The notes below the pieces were generated by a model, which was given only the letters and a program-made list of their open reading frames with translations, was not told the DNA's origin and ran no database searches. A program made the position numbers and the translations under genes. Positions 37,977-46,987 of a stretch of DNA of 64,000 nucleotides are shown piece by piece. This DNA comes from Flavobacterium psychraerolatum (GTDB taxonomy: Bacteria > Bacteroidota > Bacteroidia > Flavobacteriales > Flavobacteriaceae), in contig NZ_JAOQMX010000006.1 in NCBI RefSeq assembly GCF_025960985.1, positions 51,455 through 115,454 on the forward strand, given 5' to 3'. The number at the start of each line of letters is the position of its first letter. The first letter of the stretch is position 1.

Positions 37977-38525
37977 ATGAAAACAATAAGAAATACGATT
38001 GCAGTAATAGCAGTCTTTACAATAACCAGTGTTAATGCGCAAATAGATTTACCAAAACTAAAAGAAAAATTAGTGATTCAGGAGCAACAAATTTCTGCTT
38101 TAACAAAAGAAAATATATATTATAAAGAGGCTCTAAATTTAACCCAAAGCACTATACAAACAGAAATTGAAAGTATTAGATATCAAATTAATTCGGTTAT
38201 TGGAGATAAGCAAAATAAAATGCTAGTAATCGAAGGATTATTTACGAATCAGGGAGAAGCGCTTAAAGCATTACAAGTTGTGGGCGCTGCAGCAATCGAC
38301 CCTAAAGGTATTCAGCATGAAACTTATATTGTTTCTTTAGCCAATGAAAGTGTGAGAGTTGAAAATGTCTATACAGATATACCAATGAAATTTACGATAA
38401 CTTTTAAAGATTTTGATACTGATATTCCCTTGATTAGACTATTTTCTTTAGATGTGTATTCTAATGGTCAGTTTGCTAAAAAAATTAGTGGGAAGTTTGA
38501 AAATTTAAATATTACTTGGAAATAA
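37977..38525 (+). CDS. exported protein of unknown function
   Basis: The 182-residue product has a signal peptide (TIAVIAVFTITSVNAQ). A coiled-coil stretch follows (LKEKLVIQEQQISALTKENIYYKEAL, about 25-75), then a beta-rich region (GDKQNKMLVIEGLFTNQGEALK...PMKFTITFKDFDTDIPLIRLFSLD). I do not recognise the family. It lies 90 bases after cydB on the same strand and is followed by a strong terminator, so it may be the last gene of the cyd transcript. Confidence 0.7.
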   Translation: MKTIRNTIAVIAVFTITSVNAQIDLPKLKEKLVIQEQQISALTKENIYYKEALNLTQSTIQTEIESIRYQINSVIGDKQNKMLVIEGLFTNQGEALKALQVVGAAAIDPKGIQHETYIVSLANESVRVENVYTDIPMKFTITFKDFDTDIPLIRLFSLDVYSNGQFAKKISGKFENLNITWK

Positions 38526-38562
38526 TAGTGGCATAGTACATTATACCAAAATTAATAAGATA

Positions 38563-38597
38563 AAAAAGCCTCATTTTTTAAAAAAATGAGGCTTTTT
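38563..38597. terminator. bidirectional terminator
   Basis: A 16-base stem (AAAAAGCCTCATTTTT paired with AAAAATGAGGCTTTTT) has A and T tracts on both sides. It lies between the exported-protein gene (+) and the TauE gene (-), and can end transcripts from both sides. Confidence 0.85.
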
Positions 38598-38781
38598 CAT
38601 TATGAAGGAACTCATCTAAGTGACTTAAATTTCAGATAGACTAAAGTGTTTTAATTGTTTTAAAATACTTGCGGTTTTTATAAATAACAAACAATTTTTT
38701 TTAGTATTAATGGAAAGATATGCTGAATCTTCACAATTTCGGGTTTTTAATAGACAGGACCTTAGCAGCAAATTATTTTAA

Positions 38782-39567
38782 CTAAAAGAAAAGTTCCTTT
38801 GTGATGATGTAAACTCCCATTAGAAGTACAAACCATCCAAAAATTGGTTTGAGTTTATTACCATCAATCTTTTTGGAGAGTTGAACACCAATTAAAAGAC
38901 CGATAAAGGCGATGCAAGATATTTCGAGTAAAAAAGTGTAATCTACGGGTGTGCCGATGTATAAATCACCTGCGAAACCAATGGCCGAATTAATAAAAAT
39001 AATTAGTAATGAAGTTCCAACGGCTTGCTTCATAGGTAGATTAGCAAAAAAAAGTAGAGCAGGAATAATCAAAAAACCACCTCCAGCTCCTAAGAATCCA
39101 GTAACAATACCTACCAGAAAACCAATCAATGCTAGTTGTGAAAAGTTGGTTTTAGGATTATTAACAATCATATTTTTATCTTTTATCATCGAAAGTGCGG
39201 CAGCAATCATTAAGATTGAGAATACAATCATAATGAGTAAATTCTTGGATACTGCGTAAGAAGCTACGGTAAAGAGAGTCGATGCAATTTGCGGAAAAAT
39301 AACTTCACGGATGATTAAGATGGAAACAATGGAAGGCAACGCAAAGTAGATTGCTGTTTTGAGGTTGAGGTTTCCTAATTTATAATGGCTATATCCCCCA
39401 AATAAGGATGTAGCACCTACAATAAATAAGGAGTAACTGGTAGCTAGCTCAGGATCAACTTTAAACAAGTAAACTAAAATAGGTATAGTTAAAATGGATC
39501 CACCACCTCCAATGAGCCCTAATGAAAGTCCGATTATGATCGATGCAAAGTATCCTAAATATTCCAT
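38782..39567 (-). CDS. TauE/SafE family sulfite/anion exporter
   Basis: The 261-residue membrane protein has eight hydrophobic segments and the repeated glycine-rich motifs of the family (IIGLSLGLIGGGGSILTIPILVYL, VGIVTGFLGAGGGFLIIPALLF). It would export sulfite, thiosulfate or a similar anion, which fits a pathway that ends in sulfite. The ATG at 39567 is only 12 bases past the -7 element, so the leader is very short. The Crp/Fnr gene lies 62 bases upstream. Confidence 0.9.
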   Translation of the reverse strand: MEYLGYFASIIIGLSLGLIGGGGSILTIPILVYLFKVDPELATSYSLFIVGATSLFGGYSHYKLGNLNLKTAIYFALPSIVSILIIREVIFPQIASTLFTVASYAVSKNLLIMIVFSILMIAAALSMIKDKNMIVNNPKTNFSQLALIGFLVGIVTGFLGAGGGFLIIPALLFFANLPMKQAVGTSLLIIFINSAIGFAGDLYIGTPVDYTFLLEISCIAFIGLLIGVQLSKKIDGNKLKPIFGWFVLLMGVYIITKELFF

Positions 39568-39579
39568 TTGTTTTTTTTA

Positions 39580-39622
39580 CAAAGTTCAAATTTATTATAA
39601 AGGTGTACAGTAACATTTATCA
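39580..39622 (-). promoter_or_regulatory. Crp/Fnr-like class II promoter of the TauE exporter gene
   Basis: On the minus strand TGATAAATGTTA (39622-39611) is followed after exactly 23 bases by GAACTTTG (39587-39580). The box matches TRAY-N4-GTYA, and the -7 element keeps TTTG but has GA in place of TA. It is separate from the upstream crp gene, whose stop lies a few bases further on. Confidence 0.65.
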
Positions 39623-39629
39623 CATTGCA

Positions 39630-40262
39630 TTACTTAATAGCTATGAGTTCGATATTATTGCGGTGTAATTTTACTAGTCCTCTCTGTTCCATTTTTTTTA
39701 ATAATCGAGAAATTACTTCACGTGATGTGTTGAGTTCTGTACCAATTTCTTGATGCGATATTTTTAACATGTTACAACCGCAAGCTTCTTGGTGACGCTT
39801 GAGGTAAAACTCCAAACGTTCGTCCATGGCTCTAAAAGCGATGCTGTCTACTACTTCCAACACTTCTTCAAAACGACTGCGGTAGGTTTCGATAACAAAT
39901 TCGTACCAAGAACGGTATTCCATCATCCATTGGTCCATTAGCGAAAGCGGAATCATAATCAATTCAGCATCCTCGACTACTTTGGCCATGATTTGACTGG
40001 TTTTGTTTCGGGTGGCGCAAATCATTGATATGGCACAAGCTTGACCAGGTTGTAAATAATACATGAAAAATTCTTCGCCGTTATCGCCTTCACGATAGAC
40101 TTTGACTTGTCCTTTGGTAACCAAAACAGTATTTTTGATGTATTGACCCGTTCTCATGATTACTTCGCCAGCGGGAATATTCTTTATAGTTGCATTATGT
40201 TCTACTGAAAGAAGAAGTTCACTTGAAAAGGAAGGGAAGAGATTTTGCATTGACGTAGACAT
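39630..40262 (-). CDS. Crp/Fnr family transcriptional regulator
   Basis: The 210-residue protein has an N-terminal cyclic-nucleotide-binding fold (PAGEVIMRTGQYIKNTVLVTKGQVKVYREGDNG) and a C-terminal winged helix (ISHQEIGTELNTSREVISRLLKKMEQRGLV, recognition helix SREVISRLL). Cysteines C76, C82, C161 and C163 (ACGCN) could sense redox or persulfide state or bind a metal cluster, but this is speculation. It is the likeliest factor for the 12-bp boxes in this window. Alternative starts are residue 1 at 40262 and ATG at 40250. A -7 element TATATTTG lies at 40279-40286. Confidence 0.93.
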   Translation of the reverse strand: MSTSMQNLFPSFSSELLLSVEHNATIKNIPAGEVIMRTGQYIKNTVLVTKGQVKVYREGDNGEEFFMYYLQPGQACAISMICATRNKTSQIMAKVVEDAELIMIPLSLMDQWMMEYRSWYEFVIETYRSRFEEVLEVVDSIAFRAMDERLEFYLKRHQEACGCNMLKISHQEIGTELNTSREVISRLLKKMEQRGLVKLHRNNIELIAIK

Positions 40263-40278
40263 CTAAAAGTATTTTATT

Positions 40279-40286
40279 CAAATATA
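40279..40286 (-). promoter_or_regulatory. -7 element of the crp gene
   Basis: TATATTTG on the minus strand fits TAnnTTTG and is 16 bases before the start codon at 40262. No box of the TRAY-N4-GTYA type was found at the 23-base position. Confidence 0.55.
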
Positions 40287-40364
40287 ATGAACTTATTACT
40301 TTTTTTATAATTAAGTATCAAAATTAAAAAGGCGCATATAAATTTTAAGTTTATTAGTTGTTGA

Positions 40365-40388
40365 TTAGTAATGACTTGTAGTTACTAA
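40365..40388. promoter_or_regulatory. inverted repeat between crp and the rhodanese gene
   Basis: TTAGTAA (40365-40371) and TTACTAA (40382-40388) are perfect inverted arms 10 bases apart in the divergent region between the regulator and the rhodanese gene. They could be an operator; no binding protein is implied. Confidence 0.35.
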
Positions 40389-40471
40389 GTCGTTTTCGTT
40401 ATTCATAATGTCATAAAATAAATGTTTTTTATTTTGTAAAAACGTTGTATTTTTGAGAAAAACAGCTAATT

Positions 40472-40777
40472 ATGAATTTATCACAAGAAGATTGGGTTGC
40501 TCAGTTAGAATCAGACGAGAATGTTGTAATTCTTGATGTACGAACTGATGATGAGGTTAATGAAGGTATGATTCCAAATGCCATTAACATTGACATTCAT
40601 AGAGGTCAAGACTTTATTACAGAAATAGAGGCATTGGACAAAAATAAAAAGTATTATGTGTATTGTCGTTCAGGAGCAAGAAGCGGAAAAGCTTGTGAAA
40701 TAATGAATGAATTGGGATTTGAATACGCATACAATCTGCTTGGCGGAATGCTAGAGTGGAATGGAGAAATTGAATAA
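40472..40777 (+). CDS. single-domain rhodanese-like protein
   Basis: The 101-residue protein is one rhodanese domain. The active-site loop YCRSGARSG holds Cys65, and LDVRTDDEVNEGMIPNAINID is the conserved CH2A segment. It has no signal peptide and is cytoplasmic. It would carry sulfane sulfur, fitting the neighbouring persulfide and sulfite genes. A -7 element TATTTTTG (40448-40455) lies 16 bases upstream and a terminator follows the stop. Confidence 0.92.
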   Translation: MNLSQEDWVAQLESDENVVILDVRTDDEVNEGMIPNAINIDIHRGQDFITEIEALDKNKKYYVYCRSGARSGKACEIMNELGFEYAYNLLGGMLEWNGEIE

Positions 40778-40782
40778 GTATT

Positions 40783-40810
40783 AAAAAAAGAGGGTAATTC
40801 CTCTTTTTTT
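40783..40810 (+). terminator. terminator of the rhodanese gene
   Basis: An 11-bp stem (AAAAAAAGAGG and CCTCTTTTTTT) with a 6-base loop ends in a T run a few bases past the stop. Confidence 0.85.
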
Positions 40811-40847
40811 AGTTTTATATAAACACTACAAAAAACAACAAAAAAAG

Positions 40848-42428
40848 ATGAACGCAATTCCAGAAGAATATCAAATTAAAGAAATTTTAAACCAAGACAC
40901 TTATTTAGTCAATGGTGAATTAAAAAAATGGACAGGACAAACTACAGCGGTTTTTTCTACCATATCTTCAACGGCTGTTTATGGACCTACCTTATTAGGA
41001 TCTATTCCGTTTATGGGAGAGAAAGAAGCGCATGAAGCTGTTGATGCTGCCGCGGCTGCTTTTGATCACGGTCAAGGTAAATGGCCAACTATGAAAGTAG
41101 TAGATCGTATCAAATGTATGCAGAATTTTGTGAAACAAATGAAAGAAACGCGTACGGAAGTGGTGAAGTTGCTTATGTGGGAAATTGGAAAATCACTTGG
41201 AGATTCTGAAAAAGAATTTGATAGAACAGTTGAGTACATTAATGATACCATTGATAGTTACAAAGAATTGAACAGTCGTAGCGCACATTTTTCCAAAGTA
41301 CAAGGTGTAAACGCTATGGTACGTAGAAGTCCGCTTGGAGTAGTATTGTGTCTAGGGCCTTACAATTATCCATTGAATGAGACTTTCTCTTTGTTGATTC
41401 CAGCTTTGATTATGGGAAACCCTGTAATTTTTAAGCCTGCTAAACATGGCGTATTGTTAATTTCTCCATTATTAGAAGCGTTTAGAAATAGTTTTCCAAA
41501 AGGAGCTATCAATATATTATACGGTAGAGGTAGAGAAGTAGCTGCTCCAGTAATGCAATCAGGTAAAGTGGATATATTAGCATTGATTGGTAACAGTAAG
41601 TCGGCTATTGCTTTACAAGATCAACACCCTAATAAAAACCGTTTGCGTTTGGTATTAGGATTAGAAGCAAAAAACCCAGCAATTATTTTACCCGAAGCAG
41701 ATTTAGATTTAGCCATTAGCGAATGTCTTGCAGGAACATTGTCTTTTAACGGACAACGTTGTACAGCATTAAAAGTATTGTATGTTCATGAATCGATTGC
41801 AGAAGAGTTCAACAAGCGTTTCTCTGAAAAAGTAGATAATTTAGTTTTTGGTAATCCTTGGGAAAAAGGAGTTTCTTTGACACCTCTTCCTGAAAAAGAA
41901 AAACCTGCATATATTCAAGAATTAATTGATGATGCAACTAGCAAAGGGGCAAAAATAATTAATGCAAAAGGAGGTCAACATTCAGACAATTATATCTTTC
42001 CTGCCGTCTTATTTCCTATCAATAAAGAAATGAGAGTGTATAAGGAAGAACAATTTGGACCCGTTGTGCCTATTATGACCTTTAAAGATATTCAAGAGCC
42101 TTTAAAAGATATGGCAGAATCAAATTATGGACAACAAGTAAGTTTGTTTGGGAAAAATGCCAAAACGATAGCGCCACTTATAGATTCCTTAGTAAATTTA
42201 GTAAGCCGAGTGAATTTGAATAGTTCTTGTCAAAGAGGACCAGATGTTTTCCCTTTTACAGGTCGTAAGGATTCTGCTGTAGGAACATTAAGTATTCATG
42301 ATGCGTTGCGTTCTTTCTCTATTAGAACTTTTGTAGCTTCAAAAGATAATAGTTATAATAATGCTATTTTACAAGAATTACTAGATAGTAAAGAATCTAA
42401 TTTCATTAATACCGATTACATTTTGTAA
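40848..42428 (+). CDS. gapN: NADP-dependent glyceraldehyde-3-phosphate dehydrogenase (GapN type)
   Basis: The 526-residue aldehyde dehydrogenase has catalytic C305 ([10 protein letters not shown]), the general base E273 (LGLEAKNP), and the substrate segment [29 protein letters not shown]. The C-terminal [22 protein letters not shown] is characteristic of non-phosphorylating GapN. It makes NADPH while oxidising glyceraldehyde 3-phosphate to 3-phosphoglycerate. Substrate is inferred by motif; another aldehyde is possible. It has its own terminator. Confidence 0.88.
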   Translation: MNAIPEEYQIKEILNQDTYLVNGELKKWTGQTTAVFSTISSTAVYGPTLLGSIPFMGEKEAHEAVDAAAAAFDHGQGKWPTMKVVDRIKCMQNFVKQMKETRTEVVKLLMWEIGKSLGDSEKEFDRTVEYINDTIDSYKELNSRSAHFSKVQGVNAMVRRSPLGVVLCLGPYNYPLNETFSLLIPALIMGNPVIFKPAKHGVLLISPLLEAFRNSFPKGAINILYGRGREVAAPVMQSGKVDILALIGNSKSAIALQDQHPNKNRLRLVLGLEAKNPAIILPEADLDLAISECLAGTLSFNGQRCTALKVLYVHESIAEEFNKRFSEKVDNLVFGNPWEKGVSLTPLPEKEKPAYIQELIDDATSKGAKIINAKGGQHSDNYIFPAVLFPINKEMRVYKEEQFGPVVPIMTFKDIQEPLKDMAESNYGQQVSLFGKNAKTIAPLIDSLVNLVSRVNLNSSCQRGPDVFPFTGRKDSAVGTLSIHDALRSFSIRTFVASKDNSYNNAILQELLDSKESNFINTDYIL

Positions 42429-42455
42429 TTAAATATTCTATATCCATTTCTGGTA

Positions 42456-42490
42456 CCTCCTTATTATTATTATAGTAAGGAGGTTTTTTT
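42456..42490 (+). terminator. terminator of the gapN gene
   Basis: CCTCCTTA and TAAGGAGG form an 8-bp stem followed by seven T, about 30 bases past the gapN stop. Confidence 0.88.
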
Positions 42491-42646
42491 ATGTCCTAAT
42501 TTTTATATTTTACACTTGATCTCTTTCTTTAAAATTAGTCATGCTATTTATGTTTTTTTCTTAACTAATTATGAATCAATTTTTAATTAACCAATAGTAT
42601 AGCTGTAGATTGAATACTTTAAAAAAAATAACAAGCGCTTTAATTT

Positions 42647-42855
42647 ATGAAAAACTTATTTTACTGTTTCTCATAGTTTACACCTCTACTATAAATGTTC
42701 AGACTAATAAAATTAAAATTTCAGGATCAGTATTTGATAAAATGAGGATGTCTATTTCTAACACTATCTACTGCTACAGAGAGTAAGTCCAACGGAAGAT
42801 AAAAGGAGCTAATAATACGATTGTAATAATTAATACCTTTTTAATAAATTGGTAA
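42647..42855 (+). pseudogene. decayed 5' end of a SusC/TonB-receptor-like gene
   Basis: In frame from 42649 the plus strand reads a signal peptide (KLILLFLIVYTSTINVQ) and then KISGSVFDKMRMSISNT, which resembles the start of the CarboxypepD_reg-like domain. After a stop at 42784 the same frame continues with KGANNTIVIINTF, close to the VKGTN...DFDG motif. The ATG at 42647 is in another frame, so a one-base indel and a stop have disabled it. The rest of the receptor is absent. Confidence 0.55.
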
Positions 42856-42866
42856 GCCCAAGTAGA

Positions 42867-44312
42867 TTATAAATCAGTGATAGGAGCATATTTTGGAACT
42901 AAGATTTTCATCACAGACCAACCGACTAAATAACAAACGGCACAAGCAGAGAAAATGATAAAATATCCTGCTTCGATGCCGTGAAAGCCCATGAAATCCA
43001 TTTCGGTTACGGTTGCATAATCAAATAAAAGTCCCGAGCTTTTGTTGATTATAGTAGAACCTACTCCTCCGGCCAAACCACCAATTCCGGTGATGGTTGC
43101 AATGGCTTTTTTGGGAAACATATCACCAACAGTGGTAAATATATTGGCAGACCACGCTTGGTGAGCCGCTCCTGCGATACCAATGATGATAACGGGTATC
43201 CAGTAGGTAATGTGTCCTAATGGCTGTGCAATTAATGCTAATAATGGGAAAAAGGCGAAAATTAACATGGATCGCATTCTACCAGCATACGGATCCATTC
43301 CTTTTTTTTCTACAAAATAGGTAGGTAACCATCCTCCAACAATAGAAAGTAAAGTAATCATATATAATACAAATAATGGGAAAGCAGCATCAGTTGAATT
43401 CATGCCATAAACAGAACTCAAATAAGCAGGTGTCCAGTATAAAAAGAACCACCACACACCATCGGTCATGAACTTACCAAAGGCAAACGCCCAAGTTTGT
43501 CTGTATTTTAAGCATTGTTTCAGGGATACTTTTGCGGTTGTCTCAGGTATGTATCCCTCTAGTTTGCTAGCTGCAATATCGTCTTGTTGAATGTATTCTA
43601 ATTCGGCAGCAGTTACTTTTGGATGTTTTTCGGGTTTGTCATACATGAAAATCCAAAATCCCATCCATCCAAAACCTAAGGCTCCAATGATGATAAAAGC
43701 CATTTCCCACCCATAAGCTTTGGCGATAAACGGAATTGTAATGGGTGCTGCCAAAGCTCCTACTGTTGCTCCAGCATTGAAAATACTGGTAGAGAAGGCC
43801 CTGTCTTTTTTAGGAAAATATTCGGCTGTTGTTTTGATGGAAGCAGGGAAATTTCCGGCTTCACCTAAGGCTAACACAAAACGGGCAAAGATAAATAGGG
43901 TAACACTCACATTGATTACCATTCCGGTATCGTTGATATTTTCAATGATTTCTTTGGCACCACCAAAACTCACAAACCAATTACCAGTGATGATTCCAGA
44001 AGTTGCAATTCCGCAAAAGGCGTGCAAACAAGCACCTATAGACCAGATACCAATTGCCCATAGAAATCCTTTTTTGGTATCTAGCCAATCTACAAATCGT
44101 CCTGCAAATAATAAAGATACAGCGTAAAATATAGAAAACAAGGCTGTTATGTTTCCGTAATCATTATTGGTCCAATGAAATTCGGGAGCAATAAAATCGC
44201 TCCATGTCAAGGATAGTACTTGTCGGTCAAGGTAATTGATGGTGGTTGCAAAAAACAGCAATCCACAAATGGACCAGCGGTACTTTCCAACGTTTTGGTT
44301 TTGGTTAATCAT
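42867..44312 (-). CDS. MFS transporter, hexuronate (ExuT-like)
   Basis: The 481-residue membrane protein has twelve hydrophobic segments and the family motif INYLDRQVLSLTW at the N-terminus, ALGEAGNFPASIKTTAEYFPKKDRA in the middle and KGFLWAIGIW. It matches ExuT/anion:cation symporters. It is the last gene of the uxu operon and would import glucuronate or galacturonate with protons. It has an insert relative to a short ExuT around 100-140. Confidence 0.9.
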   Translation of the reverse strand: MINQNQNVGKYRWSICGLLFFATTINYLDRQVLSLTWSDFIAPEFHWTNNDYGNITALFSIFYAVSLLFAGRFVDWLDTKKGFLWAIGIWSIGACLHAFCGIATSGIITGNWFVSFGGAKEIIENINDTGMVINVSVTLFIFARFVLALGEAGNFPASIKTTAEYFPKKDRAFSTSIFNAGATVGALAAPITIPFIAKAYGWEMAFIIIGALGFGWMGFWIFMYDKPEKHPKVTAAELEYIQQDDIAASKLEGYIPETTAKVSLKQCLKYRQTWAFAFGKFMTDGVWWFFLYWTPAYLSSVYGMNSTDAAFPLFVLYMITLLSIVGGWLPTYFVEKKGMDPYAGRMRSMLIFAFFPLLALIAQPLGHITYWIPVIIIGIAGAAHQAWSANIFTTVGDMFPKKAIATITGIGGLAGGVGSTIINKSSGLLFDYATVTEMDFMGFHGIEAGYFIIFSACAVCYLVGWSVMKILVPKYAPITDL

Positions 44313-44354
44313 AATTTTTTTTTTAATTTAATAGTTTACAATTTTTAAAAGAAA

Positions 44355-45767
44355 TTATTCTTTTGAAAAATTAAAATACTGGACTGCATTTTGACTGCAG
44401 ATGTTGGTTACGAGATTACCGATGAGTTGCATATCATTTGGTAGTTCTCCTTTTTCGACTTCTTCACCCAAAACATTACACAGAATGCGTCGGAAATATT
44501 CGTGACGCGGGAACGATAGAAAGCTTCTAGAATCGGTCAACATTCCGACAAAACGACCTAGTAACCCAAAGTTAGAAAGGACGTTTAATTGTTTTTCCAT
44601 GCCGTCTTTTTGGTCCAAGAACCACCAAGCGGCACCGTATTGCATTTTTCCAGCGACAGAACCATCGTTAAAGTTGGCTACCATTGCTGCAATCATTTCG
44701 TTGTCACGAGGGTTGAGGTTGTAGACAATCGTTTTGGCCAAGGCGTTTTCGATGCTTAATCGACCAAAAAAGCGACTCATGTTTTCGGCCATAATTTGGT
44801 CTCCGATAGAATCGAATCCTTGGTCTGGTCCTAAAGCCTCCATCATTTTGGCATTGTTGTTTCGAATGGTACCTACGTGAAATTGCTGCACCCACGATTT
44901 ACTGTGGTTCATAGTCGCAATTTTGTTGAGTAATGCCGATTTGTATTTTTCGATTTCCAAAGAAGTTAATGATTCCAATTGCAATCCTTTTTTGAAAATA
45001 GTGTCGACTTCTTCTTCTGAGAAATCGGCTCCATAATAATTAGAATGTCCGTGATCGGATATGCGACTACCCACTTCATGAAAATAATCGTGACGTTCTG
45101 CTATCGCTTTTACCAAGGTCAAATAATTTTGAATCGAATACCCAACGACCGCTTCTAATTTATAAATCCAATCTACAAAAGCTTGTCCTTTCTCGATTTC
45201 AGTAGCTTTATCAGGTCTGAATGTTGGTAGAACAGCGATTCCAAAACCTTCTTCTTTTAATTGTTTGTGGTAGGCTAAATTATCTGTAGGATCATCTGTA
45301 GTTCCCACCATTTTGACATTCATTTTCAGCAATAAATTTCGAACACTATATTCAGGTGTTTTTAAAAGCTCGTTGCAAGTATGAAAAATTCTTTCGGCAG
45401 ATTCGGCGTTTAGTAATTCGGTAATTCCAAAATAATTTTTTAGTTCTAAATGTGTCCATTGATATAACGGATTCCTTAAAGTGTAGGGAAGGGTTTCGGC
45501 ATATTTTTTGAATTTTTCCAAATCGGAAGCATCACCAGTGATGTATTTTTCGTCAATACCATTGGCACGCATAGCTCTATATTTATAGTGATCGCCTTCG
45601 ATCCACAATTGGGTAATGTTTTCAAACTGACGATCTTCGGCTATGTCCTTTGGGGATAAATGATTGTGATAATCATAAATGGGTTGCTGTTTAGCGTATT
45701 CATGGTACAACTTTTTGGCAACCTCATTATGCAGTAAAAAATCTTCGGTGATGAATGTTTGTGACAT
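44355..45767 (-). CDS. uxaC: glucuronate isomerase (uronate isomerase)
   Basis: The 470-residue amidohydrolase-fold enzyme isomerises glucuronate to fructuronate and galacturonate to tagaturonate. Motifs include YDYHNHLSPKDIAEDRQF, TTDDPTDNL, the histidine-rich RISDHGHSNYYGADFS and AWWFLDQKDGMEKQL. Length is normal for UxaC. It lies between uxuA and the transporter gene with small gaps. Confidence 0.95.
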   Translation of the reverse strand: MSQTFITEDFLLHNEVAKKLYHEYAKQQPIYDYHNHLSPKDIAEDRQFENITQLWIEGDHYKYRAMRANGIDEKYITGDASDLEKFKKYAETLPYTLRNPLYQWTHLELKNYFGITELLNAESAERIFHTCNELLKTPEYSVRNLLLKMNVKMVGTTDDPTDNLAYHKQLKEEGFGIAVLPTFRPDKATEIEKGQAFVDWIYKLEAVVGYSIQNYLTLVKAIAERHDYFHEVGSRISDHGHSNYYGADFSEEEVDTIFKKGLQLESLTSLEIEKYKSALLNKIATMNHSKSWVQQFHVGTIRNNNAKMMEALGPDQGFDSIGDQIMAENMSRFFGRLSIENALAKTIVYNLNPRDNEMIAAMVANFNDGSVAGKMQYGAAWWFLDQKDGMEKQLNVLSNFGLLGRFVGMLTDSRSFLSFPRHEYFRRILCNVLGEEVEKGELPNDMQLIGNLVTNICSQNAVQYFNFSKE

Positions 45768-45775
45768 AATTATTT

Positions 45776-46933
45776 TTATAAACTTCTTTTAATTCCTACT
45801 TCAAGACCACGTAATTCAGCAAGACCACGTAAGCGACCAATTCCTGAATAACCTGGGTTTGTTTTTTTGTTCAAATCATCCAACATCTGGTGTCCGTGAT
45901 CGGGACGCATCGGAATAATTCGGCCAGTTTCTTTTTCTTTTTTGATAATTGATTTTACCACTTCGTACATATCAACGTCACCTTCTAGATGATTGGCTTC
46001 ATAGAAATTCCCTTCAGCATCGCGTTGTGTACTTCTCAAATGGATAAAGTTCATTTTAGCACCATGACGGTCTACAATTCCGGGTAGGTCATTCTCAGCA
46101 ATAACTCCGTACGAACCCGTACACATTGTGAATCCGTTGGAAGGAGAATCAATAGCTTCTAATAATTGTTTCAAATCCGCTTCGGTACTTACCACTCTTG
46201 GTAAACCTAAAATAGGGTAGGGTGGATCATCAGGGTGTATGGCCATTTTTACACCGGCACTCTCCGCCACAGGGATGATTTCGCGTAAAAAATAGTATAA
46301 ATTTTCTTTTAATTTGGCTGCATCAATTCCATCATATCCTTGTAGCACTTTCAAGAAGTCTTCTACAGAATAGGATTCTTCTGCACCAGGTAAACCTGCG
46401 ATAATATTTTGTTGTAATTTAATTTTATCAGCATCTGTCAGTTTTTCGAAAGTAGCTTTAGCTTTTACTTTTTGAGCTTCGGTATACGTTTCTTCTGCTC
46501 CTGGTCTTTTTAGAATAAACAATTCAAAAGCGGCAAATTCATTTACATCAAAACGCAATGCTTTGGAACCATCTTCTACTTCGTACGACAAGTCAGTTCT
46601 TGACCAATCCAAAACAGGCATAAAATTATAACAAACGATATCAATTCCACAAGTTGCTAAGTTTTTGATACTTTGCTTGTAGTTCTCTATATATTTTAAA
46701 TAATCTCCAGATTGTTTTTTGATGTCTTCATGAACGGGAATACTTTCTACCACAGACAAAGTCAATCCAGCAGCTTCGACTTCGTTTTTGCGTTTCATGA
46801 TTTCATCCACTTCCCATACTTGTCCGTTTTTGATATGATGTAAAGCAGTAACAATTCCGGTAGCACCAGCTTGTCTTGCATCTGATAATTTTACGGGGTC
46901 ATTTGGTCCGTACCATCTCCATGTTTGTTCCAT
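45776..46933 (-). CDS. uxuA: mannonate dehydratase
   Basis: The 385-residue enzyme removes water from D-mannonate to give 2-keto-3-deoxygluconate. It begins [33 protein letters not shown] and has [49 protein letters not shown] and [12 protein letters not shown], all classical UxuA. It follows the SDR gene after 54 bases and precedes uxaC by 8. Confidence 0.96.
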   Translation of the reverse strand: MEQTWRWYGPNDPVKLSDARQAGATGIVTALHHIKNGQVWEVDEIMKRKNEVEAAGLTLSVVESIPVHEDIKKQSGDYLKYIENYKQSIKNLATCGIDIVCYNFMPVLDWSRTDLSYEVEDGSKALRFDVNEFAAFELFILKRPGAEETYTEAQKVKAKATFEKLTDADKIKLQQNIIAGLPGAEESYSVEDFLKVLQGYDGIDAAKLKENLYYFLREIIPVAESAGVKMAIHPDDPPYPILGLPRVVSTEADLKQLLEAIDSPSNGFTMCTGSYGVIAENDLPGIVDRHGAKMNFIHLRSTQRDAEGNFYEANHLEGDVDMYEVVKSIIKKEKETGRIIPMRPDHGHQMLDDLNKKTNPGYSGIGRLRGLAELRGLEVGIKRSL

Positions 46934-46987
46934 TGTGTTATTTATGTTTAATGATAACCTCTATTTTCAATTCCACTTTTAATTTGA

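Noticed and set aside
40413..40455. Crp-like box before the rhodanese gene
   Set aside because: At 23 bases from its -7 element the sequence is not TRAY-N4-GTYA, so I do not include it in the regulon.
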